Shown here: piece after piece, positions 8,215-16,049 of the stretch
How the letters are laid out: each line of letters begins with the position of its first letter
Numbering within the stretch: position 1 is the first letter of the stretch
Assembly: GCA_016280915.1 (NCBI GenBank)
Contig: JAEEHQ010000027.1
Span: 1-32,506 of the forward strand
Length of the DNA: 32,506 bases
Reading direction: 5' to 3'
From: Bacteroidales bacterium
GTDB lineage: Bacteria; Bacteroidota; Bacteroidia; Bacteroidales; P3
Position numbers and translations under genes: made by a program
The notes under the pieces: generated by a model
The model's input: only the letters and a program-made list of their open reading frames with translations
What the model was told of the DNA's origin: nothing
Databases searched by the model: none

Positions 8215-9303
8215 TCAATTTTTGTTTCTGCCACCCAAGAGGTAGGCAGGGGCTTTCTTTTCCATTGGCTTGTCGAAATCCTGATTGAGCCGCTTATCGG
8301 TTTGTCGGCCCTGAGCCCCTTCGCGCAGTTCCCACCGACCGTTGACAAACATATACGCCAACTCCACGCCCGAAGGCACATAGTACTGGTACAAGCCCTC
8401 CATGCCCACAATTTGAGGAGCCACCTCGTCGAAGATAATCATCTTGTACTTCTTGTCGGTGGTCTTGATGGTAGGACCCGAGGTGACACGCTCGTCCTGT
8501 GCTCTCGAGGTACGGGCCGCCGTAGCGGCGGCACGGCCACGCTTGTAGGGGCTTGGCGGACGGAACAGGCCGCCCCGACCACCGCCTTTACGCTTGGCGC
8601 GGATGCGTTCCACCGTGCGGATAAACTGCTCCTCATAGCGGAGGGAGACCATGGCCTTGTTGGTGTATTCCAGCACCACGCGGCGGATATTGCGTTCCTT
8701 GCGAAAAAGATTCTGACCGAATTGGGGTTGGCTGTGGGTGGATTTAAAGTAGATGGGCTCTATCACCTTGCGTTGGGTGAGTGCATCCACGCCACACCAG
8801 CCCAACAGCGTGTAGTAGGTTTTGCCTTCGTAAGTGGTAGTAATCAGTTCTTGGTAAACCGAGCCGAACCAATTGTCGTAAGTAAGCAGGTCTTCCTGAC
8901 GGTTGACTATTTCCTCCGACTTGTCGTAGAGAGGGTAGACATCATATTCCTCTTTCTTCTCATCCAAGGCCTGCACAAAGCCGAAGCACTCGTACTCACC
9001 CTCGTCGTTGACCACGGGCCATGTGAAGATACGGAATTTCTTATCGGGCGCCGTCAAAACCGATACGCGGGTGCCGAAATCCCATTGCCACTTGATGGAG
9101 TTCTCCTGGCCCAGCGCCTCGCCAAGGAGCTGAAGGGCGGCTTCGTTGGCATGATAGCGCTCATTGTCCGTGGGGGCAGTATACACCTGCTCAAAGAGAG
9201 CCTGCAGCTGCGACTGGTAGTCGGCCATCAAGGCCTTATCCTGTGCCAAACATCTCGGGGCCAGCGCCACAAGCACGGCCAATATGACGAATATCTTGCG
9301 CAT
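8215..9303 (-). CDS. Exported protein of unknown function, Arg/Gly-rich loop
   Basis: The 362-residue product has a clear Sec signal peptide, MRKIFVILAVLVALAPRCLAQ. The mature protein shows two conserved-looking parts: an N-terminal helical/beta segment rich in aromatic residues (about 70-225, e.g. IFTWPVVNDEGEYECFGFVQ and TTYEGKTYYTLLGWCGVDAL) and a short C-terminal beta segment (about 283-325, ending MFVNGRWELR). They are joined by a basic low-complexity linker rich in Arg, Gly and Ala at 234-272. I recognise no named domain; proteins of this type occur in Bacteroidales. It precedes dxs by 46 bp, so an operon is likely, though no functional link to isoprenoid synthesis can be argued from sequence alone. 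Confidence 0.8.
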   Translation of the reverse strand: MRKIFVILAVLVALAPRCLAQDKALMADYQSQLQALFEQVYTAPTDNERYHANEAALQLLGEALGQENSIKWQWDFGTRVSVLTAPDKKFRIFTWPVVNDEGEYECFGFVQALDEKKEEYDVYPLYDKSEEIVNRQEDLLTYDNWFGSVYQELITTTYEGKTYYTLLGWCGVDALTQRKVIEPIYFKSTHSQPQFGQNLFRKERNIRRVVLEYTNKAMVSLRYEEQFIRTVERIRAKRKGGGRGGLFRPPSPYKRGRAAATAARTSRAQDERVTSGPTIKTTDKKYKMIIFDEVAPQIVGMEGLYQYYVPSGVELAYMFVNGRWELREGAQGRQTDKRLNQDFDKPMEKKAPAYLLGGRNKN

Positions 9304-9420
9304 TACACCTTATTTTAATATTATTTTAACGCAACAATCCATTGTTTATTATACTAAGCACAATTTTTTTTTAATGCGTACACCTAATTAGACGCTGCAC
9401 AACTTTAACAAACACAAAAA

Positions 9421-9452
9421 CAAAACTATCAACAAACCAAAATATTAACAAA
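9421..9452 (-). promoter_or_regulatory. Consensus promoter for the exported protein and dxs
   Basis: On the minus strand TTTG (9449-9452) is followed after 20 nt by TAGTTTTG (9421-9428), matching TTTG-N19-21-TAnnTTTG. It would give a leader of roughly 110 nt before the start at 9303. The motif lies within two 14-bp direct copies of AACAAACCAAAATA (9431-9444 and 9447-9460, 16-bp period). Confidence 0.65.
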
Positions 9453-9466
9453 CCAAAATAAATTAG

Positions 9467-9474
9467 TACTTTTG
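9467..9474 (+). promoter_or_regulatory. Candidate -7 element for the MBOAT gene
   Basis: TACTTTTG matches TAnnTTTG on the + strand, about 120 bp before the MBOAT start. No TTTG lies at the expected upstream distance, so support is partial. Together with the minus-strand promoter at 9421-9452 this would make 9304-9596 a divergent promoter region. Confidence 0.4.
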
Positions 9475-9596
9475 CAAAAGAATAGTAATTGAACATAATG
9501 CATAAATAAAAGTAACAGTGGCGATTAAAGATAATATAATAGTCGTTAAAGTCTTTTTTTTCTGCACATTGATACATCTTTTCATAAACCGCATAC

Positions 9597-11114
9597 ATGA
9601 CATTTAACTCAATTGAATTTGCAATATTCCTGCCTGTAGTTTTCCTGCTGTACTGGATAGTGTTTGACCTTCTTGTCAAGCAAAATCGGCATCAATTAAA
9701 ACTTCAAAACCTCTTTGTACTTCTTGCCAGCTATCTTTTTTACGGATGGTGGGATTGGCGTTTTTTGGTTCTTATCATTTTCACATCCTTTTGCTCTTGG
9801 GTTAGTGGAATCTGGATGCAACAGGTCTCTATCAAGAGCGCGAACAGCGTTGGGACTGAGGGTAATGATCGGTATGCTCAGTCAAACCGTGCATCGAAAA
9901 CCCGAAAGATAATAGCAGCAAGCAACATAGTCATCAATCTACTCATTCTGTGCATCTTTAAGTACTACAATTTCTTTGTCACCGAATTTGCCAAGCTGTT
10001 TTCCATCTCGCAAGACTTTTTATTGCTGAAAATAATACTTCCCGTCGGAATATCATTTTACACCTTCCAAGCCCTTTCCTATTCAATCGACGTTTATAAG
10101 GATAAGTTAAAACCAACAAAGGACATTATCGCCTTTTTCACCTACATAGCATTCTTCCCACAATTAGTTGCCGGCCCTATCGAACGGGCCACAAATCTGC
10201 TACCTCAATTTTTAGTAAAAAGGAAATTTGACTATGCCTTAGCTGCCGACGGCATGCGACAAATATTGTGGGGTCTCTTCAAGAAAATTGCTGTGGCTGA
10301 CAATTGCGCCGTATTCGTCAACCATGTGTTCTCAACCTATACCGAACAAACCGGTTGCAACCTTCTTTTGGCTGCCATCCTGTTCACATTCCAAATCTAC
10401 GGTGACTTCTCCGGCTACAGCGACATTGCCATCGGAACCTCCAAACTATTTGGAATCAGGCTAATGCAGAACTTTAAAACACCCTATTTCAGCCGCGACA
10501 TTGCCGAGTTTTGGCGTCGTTGGCACATTTCACTTACCACCTGGTTCAGAGATTATGTTTACATTCCGTTGGGGGGTAGCAGAGTATCCAAAGCCAAAGT
10601 GGTGCGCAACACGTTCGCAATCTTCCTTATAAGTGGCCTTTGGCACGGTGCGGGATGGACATTCATTGCATGGGGAGCTTATCATGCAACGCTGTTCCTA
10701 CCCCTCATTCTTACCAACAAAAATCGAAAATACCTAAACCAGGTAGCCTCCGGACGGTCTCTGCCCAACACGAAAGAAATAGGACAAATGGCAGCCACAT
10801 TCTTTCTAGTTCTTGTAGGTTGGATATTATTTCGGTCAGAGAGCATAAGTCAATTTTGGAATTATCTATGCGGCATGTGGCAATGGGGGACCTTAAGGGC
10901 TGCCTATCGCTGCTTCACCATGTGGGAGGTACGCGCCCCCATTCTTCTTGCCTTGCTCATGCTCGTCGTAGAATGGATTCAGCGCAATAAAGAGCATGGA
11001 CTCCAGATAGGTCACATGCATTGGGCCATCAGATACCCGATTTACATTATATTCATTATTGCCATCATCTTTTTCTATTCACAGCCAGTCACCTTTATTT
11101 ACTTTCAATTCTAA
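9597..11114 (+). CDS. MBOAT family O-acyltransferase (AlgI/DltB-like)
   Basis: This 505-residue polytopic membrane protein has about ten hydrophobic segments. The family signature FWRRWHISLTTWFRDYVYIP lies near residues 304-323 and the catalytic-histidine motif GLWHGAGWTFIAWG near 346-359 (His about 349). Such proteins pass an acetyl or other acyl group from the cytoplasm across the membrane to a polysaccharide or peptidoglycan acceptor, usually with an SGNH-type partner. That partner follows directly: the stop codon overlaps the next start as TAATG. The N-terminal MTFNSIEFAIFLPVVFLLYW is typical for the family, which supports the start. No polysaccharide synthase is adjacent, so the acceptor is unknown. 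The gene looks more AT-rich than the neighbouring dxs and dapD. Confidence 0.92.
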   Translation: MTFNSIEFAIFLPVVFLLYWIVFDLLVKQNRHQLKLQNLFVLLASYLFYGWWDWRFLVLIIFTSFCSWVSGIWMQQVSIKSANSVGTEGNDRYAQSNRASKTRKIIAASNIVINLLILCIFKYYNFFVTEFAKLFSISQDFLLLKIILPVGISFYTFQALSYSIDVYKDKLKPTKDIIAFFTYIAFFPQLVAGPIERATNLLPQFLVKRKFDYALAADGMRQILWGLFKKIAVADNCAVFVNHVFSTYTEQTGCNLLLAAILFTFQIYGDFSGYSDIAIGTSKLFGIRLMQNFKTPYFSRDIAEFWRRWHISLTTWFRDYVYIPLGGSRVSKAKVVRNTFAIFLISGLWHGAGWTFIAWGAYHATLFLPLILTNKNRKYLNQVASGRSLPNTKEIGQMAATFFLVLVGWILFRSESISQFWNYLCGMWQWGTLRAAYRCFTMWEVRAPILLALLMLVVEWIQRNKEHGLQIGHMHWAIRYPIYIIFIIAIIFFYSQPVTFIYFQF

Positions 11115-12145
11115 TGAAACATTTCCTACTCAAATTCATTATTCTATTCTTTCTACTTGACGGTTACATAGCTTGGTATGCCTTAAAGGTCTACCCTAAC
11201 CTTTGTGGCGAAATGGACAATCTATCTCAGATACCTTTTGGCCCAGAATATCATTCACGAATGGATTCAATTTACCCAATCAAAGCAGTTTTTGTCAAAA
11301 ACATCTATGCCGACGAAGTAAGTCCATCCTTTCCAAAAGTAGTTTACACGATTGGTGACTCTTTCTCTGCCCAAGACCATCTTGGCTATCAGCAGTTCTT
11401 TGGCGAATCCATTGGCGACACCATCTTCAACATTCTGCACCATTTTGATATATCCGCAGAAGACCTTTTCTGCCAGCTCATCAATTCTGGCCTCATCGGT
11501 CAAGGCAGCACCATAATCGTAGAATCCGTTGAGAGAAACATGATCAAACGGCTGTGTAACATCAACCTTGCAGGGCAACTTCCCAAAGACCACGCAAAAA
11601 GAATTACCGAAGGAGAAGGTAACGGGAAAATGAACATACTTAACGGAGCAGCAGCAAAACTAAGGATGACCTTAGGCTATAAAAACCCAATAATCAGCTA
11701 CAAAACCAACGTCGACCTCTTTTCGCACTCCACAATACACAACAAACTGTTCATATTCAATTCAAAATGGAACAGCTATGACTACGGACAAGATGGAGAC
11801 CTTCTTTTCCAATACGTTGAGAAAGAAGATTTTGAGAAAGCATTTCGCAACCTATACAAACTCAAAGAACTGGCCGATAGTAAAAATATCAAATTCATGT
11901 ACCTTATTGTTGGCGACAAATACGATGTGTACGAACCGTTTATCATCGACAAGCACCCCCTCAATCCAACCTTGGACAATTGTCCCGAGGAGCCCTGGGT
12001 CATAAACACAAAACCAATGCTCCAAGAAAATGCACGCAAAGGAGTTAAGGACATTTTTAGGATAAACGATACCCACTGGTCTCCTATTGGGGCAAAACTA
12101 GTAGCCGACTACTTGAAAATAAAGTACGACAAATATATAGAATAG
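11114..12145 (+). CDS. SGNH/AlgJ-AlgX-like membrane-anchored acyltransferase partner
   Basis: The 343-residue product has an N-terminal membrane anchor (MKHFLLKFIILFFLLDGYIAW) and an extracytoplasmic domain. A GDSFSAQ block with Gly81-Asp82-Ser83 supplies the SGNH nucleophile. A late DTHWSPIGAKLVADYLK block (Asp319, His321) supplies the Asp/His of the triad, as in AlgJ/AlgX. I chose the ATG at 11114 because it overlaps the MBOAT stop by one base and begins with the anchor; longer readings run into the MBOAT gene. It probably completes acyl transfer from the MBOAT protein to the glycan. It ends in front of a hairpin between convergent genes. Sequence beyond the catalytic blocks is divergent, so substrate is not predictable. 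Confidence 0.83.
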   Translation: MKHFLLKFIILFFLLDGYIAWYALKVYPNLCGEMDNLSQIPFGPEYHSRMDSIYPIKAVFVKNIYADEVSPSFPKVVYTIGDSFSAQDHLGYQQFFGESIGDTIFNILHHFDISAEDLFCQLINSGLIGQGSTIIVESVERNMIKRLCNINLAGQLPKDHAKRITEGEGNGKMNILNGAAAKLRMTLGYKNPIISYKTNVDLFSHSTIHNKLFIFNSKWNSYDYGQDGDLLFQYVEKEDFEKAFRNLYKLKELADSKNIKFMYLIVGDKYDVYEPFIIDKHPLNPTLDNCPEEPWVINTKPMLQENARKGVKDIFRINDTHWSPIGAKLVADYLKIKYDKYIE

Positions 12146-12214
12146 CAACAACCACCTAACCTGCCCCTCAGCGTCATCAAACGAGCCGGAACAGACCCGT
12201 CACCAGCCACTCTG

Positions 12215-12255
12215 CGCCTCAAGCGACTTGGGCGAGGCCCATTTCGCTTGGGGCG
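12215..12255. other. Nested hairpin between convergent genes, possible terminator
   Basis: CGCCTCAAGCGA (12215-12226) pairs with TCGCTTGGGGCG (12244-12255) with one mismatch, and a second stem TGGGC/GCCCA nests inside. It lies between the SGNH gene (+) and the hypothetical gene (-). No T-run follows on either strand, so a terminator role is plausible only from position. Confidence 0.45.
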
Positions 12256-12288
12256 ATAAGGAACCAGGAAAGAATCGGCCCGAGGCCG

Positions 12289-13161
12289 TTATTTATTAGG
12301 TACCAACATCATGGGTCCAACCACGTTGCCATAGCTGTTTGCTGCCTCCTTGGCAGCCTCTTCTGTGGCAAATTGCTCATAGAGGCGACAGTTGGTGAGC
12401 ACTTGCTGCGACGAAGCGTATCCCTTTTGGGGGTCGTATAGCACCACGGCCCATCCCTTATTCTCGTCGTCCACATCAGCTATGGCCAGATGGCCTCCAA
12501 CCGAGAGGAAATGCCAGCCCGACAATGTGGGCATGGCTCGGCTGTCCTCTTCCATCACCAAGTCGCAGCAATCGACCACAACCTTTGGATAGCCGTCATT
12601 CATCTGCTGCTCAAAGCGATAAAAACGGAGGACGCTACCCTGCGAAATCTGGGGATTGGTTTTGCCAAGACCCAACAGGTGGAATGCATCGGCGCTGGTG
12701 GCAATCGACAACGGCCGCACCTCCGAAGCAGGGATGCGGGTGTTCAGATTGGTCATCACCACACGGCAGCCGTCTTCGAGCGTTTCAAACCGACACTCCA
12801 CCTCAGGAAGCCGACCCTCGCAAACCACCATCTGGGGCATTAGCAGCGCACAGCCGTTGTTCGACATGGCCTTGGTGAGGTAAACAGTCGGCAAGCCGGC
12901 ATTCGCCTTTAAAAACACATTGTAGGGCATCAAGCTTTCCATCGCCTCGATAGGCGGCTTGCCATTGGGGTCAAAGGCATTCCACAAAGCGATGGCATGA
13001 CGCATCCTGCTGCGAGCCACAAATTGTTTAAACGTTTGCGTTGCGGGTGTTTTGCGGGTGGAAGTACGTGCATAGACCTTGCCGTTACGCTCGAAATAGG
13101 TAACTCCAAGACCCGGTATTCTTCCTTTGAAGATGACTGATTTGCTATCTGAACGTGCCAT
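12289..13161 (-). CDS. Bacteroidetes hypothetical protein, possibly DUF6266-like
   Basis: The 290-residue product has no signal peptide or membrane helix. Its N-terminus (FKGRIPGLGVTYFERNGKVY, then RTSTRKTPATQTFKQFVARS) recalls the opening of DUF6266-type Bacteroidetes proteins, where a short 'gxxGkvG..y..rgk..vRs.p....tp.q...r..f' pattern is found. That resemblance is from memory and weak. The rest is a mix of beta-rich segments with no motif I recognise. The gene stands alone, facing the SGNH gene and divergent from dapD. The ATG at 13161 sits within three tandem 11-bp repeats. Function unknown. Confidence 0.7.
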   Translation of the reverse strand: MARSDSKSVIFKGRIPGLGVTYFERNGKVYARTSTRKTPATQTFKQFVARSRMRHAIALWNAFDPNGKPPIEAMESLMPYNVFLKANAGLPTVYLTKAMSNNGCALLMPQMVVCEGRLPEVECRFETLEDGCRVVMTNLNTRIPASEVRPLSIATSADAFHLLGLGKTNPQISQGSVLRFYRFEQQMNDGYPKVVVDCCDLVMEEDSRAMPTLSGWHFLSVGGHLAIADVDDENKGWAVVLYDPQKGYASSQQVLTNCRLYEQFATEEAAKEAANSYGNVVGPMMLVPNK

Positions 13162-13192
13162 ATTTAGATTATATTTAGATTATACTTTGATT
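13160..13192. repeat. Three tandem 11-bp repeats at the start of the hypothetical gene
   Basis: ATATTTAGATT occurs at 13160-13170 and 13171-13181, followed by the variant ATACTTTGATT at 13182-13192. The 11-bp spacing is close to one helical turn. The first copy overlaps the start codon at 13161. It may be a regulator site or simply slippage in AT-rich DNA. Confidence 0.6.
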
Positions 13193-13455
13193 AGATTTCT
13201 ATTACATTTATACTATCATTGCTAAACAAAATAAAATACAATAGTAATGTAAGTGTAATATAAATGGTTGACAAACTATTGAGTTACAACGAAGTTACTA
13301 TTCTCTAACCTATCATTTCCCGAACGACAAATATACTACTTTTTTTTCAATTGGGATGGGTTCTTTGGCATTTTCTTTTATTATTGTGGGGTAAATACAT
13401 TTAACATGGTTACATTTTATTTGTAGTGGGGCAATAAAAATGGTGATATTTCGTT
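13193..13455. other. AT-rich divergent intergenic region
   Basis: This is the remainder of the about 305-bp gap between the divergent hypothetical gene (-) and dapD (+). It is AT-rich with short T-runs and must carry the promoters of both genes. I found no full TTTG-N19-21-TAnnTTTG match, no RNA gene and no credible open frame. Confidence 0.4.
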
Positions 13456-13462
13456 AAAGGAG
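13456..13462 (+). promoter_or_regulatory. Shine-Dalgarno sequence of dapD
   Basis: AAAGGAG ends four bases before the ATG at 13467. It is one of the few clear ribosome binding sites in the window and fixes the dapD start. Confidence 0.7.
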
Positions 13463-13466
13463 CATT

Positions 13467-14285
13467 ATGACAGACGAAAGAATAGACATAATAGAGCGTG
13501 CGTGGGACCATCGCGACATGCTCAAAGAAACGATAGTACAGGATGTTATTCGCTCGGTAGTGAACAACCTCGACCTCGGCGAGCTGCGAATTGCCGAGAA
13601 AATCGAAGGCCAATGGCATGTGAACGAATGGCTAAAAAAGGCGGTCATCCTCTATTTCCCCATCAACAGTATGGAGACCGTTGAGGCAGGTCCCTTTGAG
13701 TTCCACGACAAGATACCCCTCAAGCACAACTATGCACAGCAGCAGGTGCGCGTGGTGCCTCACGCCATCGCCCGCCACGGTGCCTATCTGGCCCCTGGCG
13801 TGGTGATGATGCCCTCATATGTGAATATTGGAGCCTATGTCGACAGCGGCACCATGGTTGACACATGGGCCACCGTGGGGAGTTGTGCACAGATTGGCAA
13901 GAACGTCCACCTGAGTGGTGGCGTAGGCATCGGCGGTGTGTTGGAGCCTGTCCAGGCAGCTCCAGTAATCATTGAAGACCATTGTTTTATTGGCAGCCGC
14001 AGCATTATCGTGGAGGGTGCGCTGGTGGAGGAGGAGGCCGTAATAGGAGCCAACACCGTCATCACGGCCAGCACCCACATTATCGACGTCACCCAACCCG
14101 AGCCCATCACCTACAAAGGCCGTGTGCCCGCCCGCAGCATCGTTATCCCCGGCAGCTACACTCGCCACTATCCGGCCGGCGACTACCAGGTGAGCTGTGC
14201 GCTCATCATCGGTCGCCGCAGCCAAAGTACCGACAAGAAGACTTCGCTGAATGATGCTTTGCGCGACTATGGCGTGAGTGTGTGA
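13467..14285 (+). CDS. dapD: 2,3,4,5-tetrahydropyridine-2,6-dicarboxylate N-succinyltransferase
   Basis: The 272-residue protein matches DapD, which transfers succinyl from succinyl-CoA to tetrahydrodipicolinate in the succinylase branch of lysine/meso-DAP synthesis. The N-terminal helical domain (ERIDIIERAWDHRDMLKE...) is followed by a left-handed beta-helix of hexapeptide repeats (about 105-215: GAYLAPGVVMMPSYVNIGAYVDSGTMVDTWATVGSCAQIGKNVHLSGGVGIGG in family order, then EDHCFIGSRSIIVEG). Length is within a few residues of the family norm. It stands first in a + strand run with a small lipoprotein 41 bp downstream. It supplies meso-DAP for peptidoglycan. Confidence 0.95.
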   Translation: MTDERIDIIERAWDHRDMLKETIVQDVIRSVVNNLDLGELRIAEKIEGQWHVNEWLKKAVILYFPINSMETVEAGPFEFHDKIPLKHNYAQQQVRVVPHAIARHGAYLAPGVVMMPSYVNIGAYVDSGTMVDTWATVGSCAQIGKNVHLSGGVGIGGVLEPVQAAPVIIEDHCFIGSRSIIVEGALVEEEAVIGANTVITASTHIIDVTQPEPITYKGRVPARSIVIPGSYTRHYPAGDYQVSCALIIGRRSQSTDKKTSLNDALRDYGVSV

Positions 14286-14326
14286 CAACCGGATATATTA
14301 TTCATAACAATTTAAAATCCAACACG

Positions 14327-14698
14327 ATGAAAAGATATTGCCTCATACTGACTTTGCTGACCCTGCTGATGGTCAGCTGCGGCAAACGCACCGACACCTT
14401 TGCCTTCTCAGGCACAGTCATCGGCTACTGTGAATGCACCATGCCTACGGCCAGTATCTCAGAAAAAGACTTTGGCTATATTGTCAATATCGACAAACCC
14501 GACTCAATTGGCGGACAATACATTACCGATGGTGTTACCTATAAGAATGCCATCCTGCTCTACCGCACCAAGGCACGTTTTGCCGACGGCGAAAAAATCA
14601 GCGGCACGATGTATTTGGACGACGACTACTCGCGTGCCTACTGCACCTTCCACTACAACCTCGGCATTCCTGAAGGGGTATGCTACACCCTTGACTAA
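14327..14698 (+). CDS. Small putative lipoprotein, function unknown
   Basis: The 123-residue product begins MKRYCLILTLLTLLMVSC, a lipoprotein signal peptide with the lipidated cysteine at 18. I chose the ATG at 14327 over the longer frame because the signal peptide starts there. The mature part (about 105 residues) is beta-rich with repeated Gly, Tyr and Asp and four further cysteines (GYCECTMPTA near 33-42, AYCTFHYN and GVCYTLD near the end), which might form disulfides. No family is recognised. It follows dapD by 41 bp and may be co-transcribed; a functional link is not evident. Confidence 0.75.
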   Translation: MKRYCLILTLLTLLMVSCGKRTDTFAFSGTVIGYCECTMPTASISEKDFGYIVNIDKPDSIGGQYITDGVTYKNAILLYRTKARFADGEKISGTMYLDDDYSRAYCTFHYNLGIPEGVCYTLD

Positions 14699-14825
14699 GA
14701 CCGACCGCACCGTCATCGGCATACACAACTCATACTGAACATACTACGGCCACCGAAAGAGCCGTGTAACAATTAATTGTTGATAAAAAAAACAACAAGA
14801 TTGTTCTTATTTGAAAAATAGTTGT

Positions 14826-14833
14826 TACTTTTG
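14826..14833 (+). promoter_or_regulatory. Probable -7 element of the dnaN promoter
   Basis: TACTTTTG matches TAnnTTTG and lies 47 bp before the dnaN ATG. An upstream TTG (14801-14803) is 22 nt away, slightly more than the usual spacing. The 182-bp gap 14699-14880 otherwise shows only AT-rich sequence with several short ACAAC/GTTGT complementary pieces. Confidence 0.6.
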
Positions 14834-14880
14834 CATTTTGTAAATTAATCTATAATTAGATAATTAAAAGAAACAACAAT

Positions 14881-16020
14881 ATGAAGTTCATCATCAACAG
14901 CCTGGTGTTTTCCAAGCAAATCCAGACCATCAGCGGTGTTATCACTAATAACAACACCGTGCCTATCATCAACTGCTTCCTGTTCCACCTCGACGAGAAC
15001 CTCCTCACCATCCGCGCCACCGACCTCGAGACCACCCTGGTCACCAAAATAGAAGTAGAGTCTGGCCGACTGGAAGGCCTCTCCGACATTGCCGTACCCT
15101 CCAAACTGCTCATCGACATCCTCAAATCGCTTGACGACGTTCCGCTGACCTTCAGCGTTGACGATGCCACCTACGGCATTAATATATCCTCCGGCGAAGG
15201 CAAATACCGTCTGGCTGGTAAGAACCCTGAGACATTCCCCAACATGCCCGAAGTGCGCGACACCGAAGCAATTACCGTACCCGGTAGCGCCCTTGTCAAC
15301 GCCATCACTCGCACCGCCTTTGCCGCCTCCACCGACGAGATGCGTCCGCAGATGGGGGGCATCTTCTGCGACATCACCCCAGAGAACACCACCTTTGTGG
15401 CCACCGATGCCCACAAGTTGGTCCGCTATCGCCGAAGCGACATCCACTCCGACAATCCAACCAGCTTCATCCTGCCCCGCAAGCCCGTCACCATGCTGCG
15501 CAACATCCTGGCTGCCCAGAAGGAGGAGCAAGAGGTCAAGGTTGAGTTCAACAACACCAACGCATTCTTCACTTTCGAGAACTTCTACATCATCTGCCGT
15601 CTGGTGGATGGCAAGTACCCCAACTACGAAGCCGCCATTCCCAAGGAGAATCCCAACAAGCTGACTGTCGACCGCAATTCGTTCCTCAACACCCTGCGTC
15701 GCGTGGGTCTCTTTGCCAACCAGGCCTCCCATCAGGTACGCCTTTCTATCCAAGCCAGCGAGCTGATTGTTAGTGCCGAAGACCTCGAGTTCTCTAACGA
15801 CGCCAGCGAGAAACTCCCCTGCGAATATGAGGGCGAGCCTATGGAAATCGGCTTCAATGCCAAGTTCCTCAGCGAGATGGTCTCCAACATCGATACCGAG
15901 CAGATACTCATCGAGATGTCGCATCCCAGCCGCGCCGGCATCATCTTCCCCATCCGCGAGCAGGAAGATAGCCCCGAAGACATCCTGATGCTTGTCATGC
16001 CCGTGATGTTGGCCAACTAA
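14881..16020 (+). CDS. dnaN: DNA polymerase III beta subunit (sliding clamp)
   Basis: The 379-residue protein is the processivity clamp of the replicase. It begins MKFIINSLVFSKQIQTISGVI and shows the three-domain clamp pattern, with NNTVPIINCFLFHLDENLLTIRATDLETTL in domain 1, ATDAHKLVRYRR in domain 2, and the C-terminal DILMLVMPVML ending typical of the family. Length is normal. dnaA is not adjacent, so this locus gives no evidence of a replication origin. It starts a + strand run with ftsX 29 bp downstream. A candidate -7 element lies at 14826-14833. Confidence 0.97.
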   Translation: MKFIINSLVFSKQIQTISGVITNNNTVPIINCFLFHLDENLLTIRATDLETTLVTKIEVESGRLEGLSDIAVPSKLLIDILKSLDDVPLTFSVDDATYGINISSGEGKYRLAGKNPETFPNMPEVRDTEAITVPGSALVNAITRTAFAASTDEMRPQMGGIFCDITPENTTFVATDAHKLVRYRRSDIHSDNPTSFILPRKPVTMLRNILAAQKEEQEVKVEFNNTNAFFTFENFYIICRLVDGKYPNYEAAIPKENPNKLTVDRNSFLNTLRRVGLFANQASHQVRLSIQASELIVSAEDLEFSNDASEKLPCEYEGEPMEIGFNAKFLSEMVSNIDTEQILIEMSHPSRAGIIFPIREQEDSPEDILMLVMPVMLAN

Positions 16021-16049
16021 TTTGTCAAGAATTTTAGCATACAATTGTT

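Noticed and set aside
14699..14880. Replication origin next to dnaN
   Set aside because: There is no dnaA gene and no cluster of DnaA boxes; dnaN is commonly away from the origin in this phylum.
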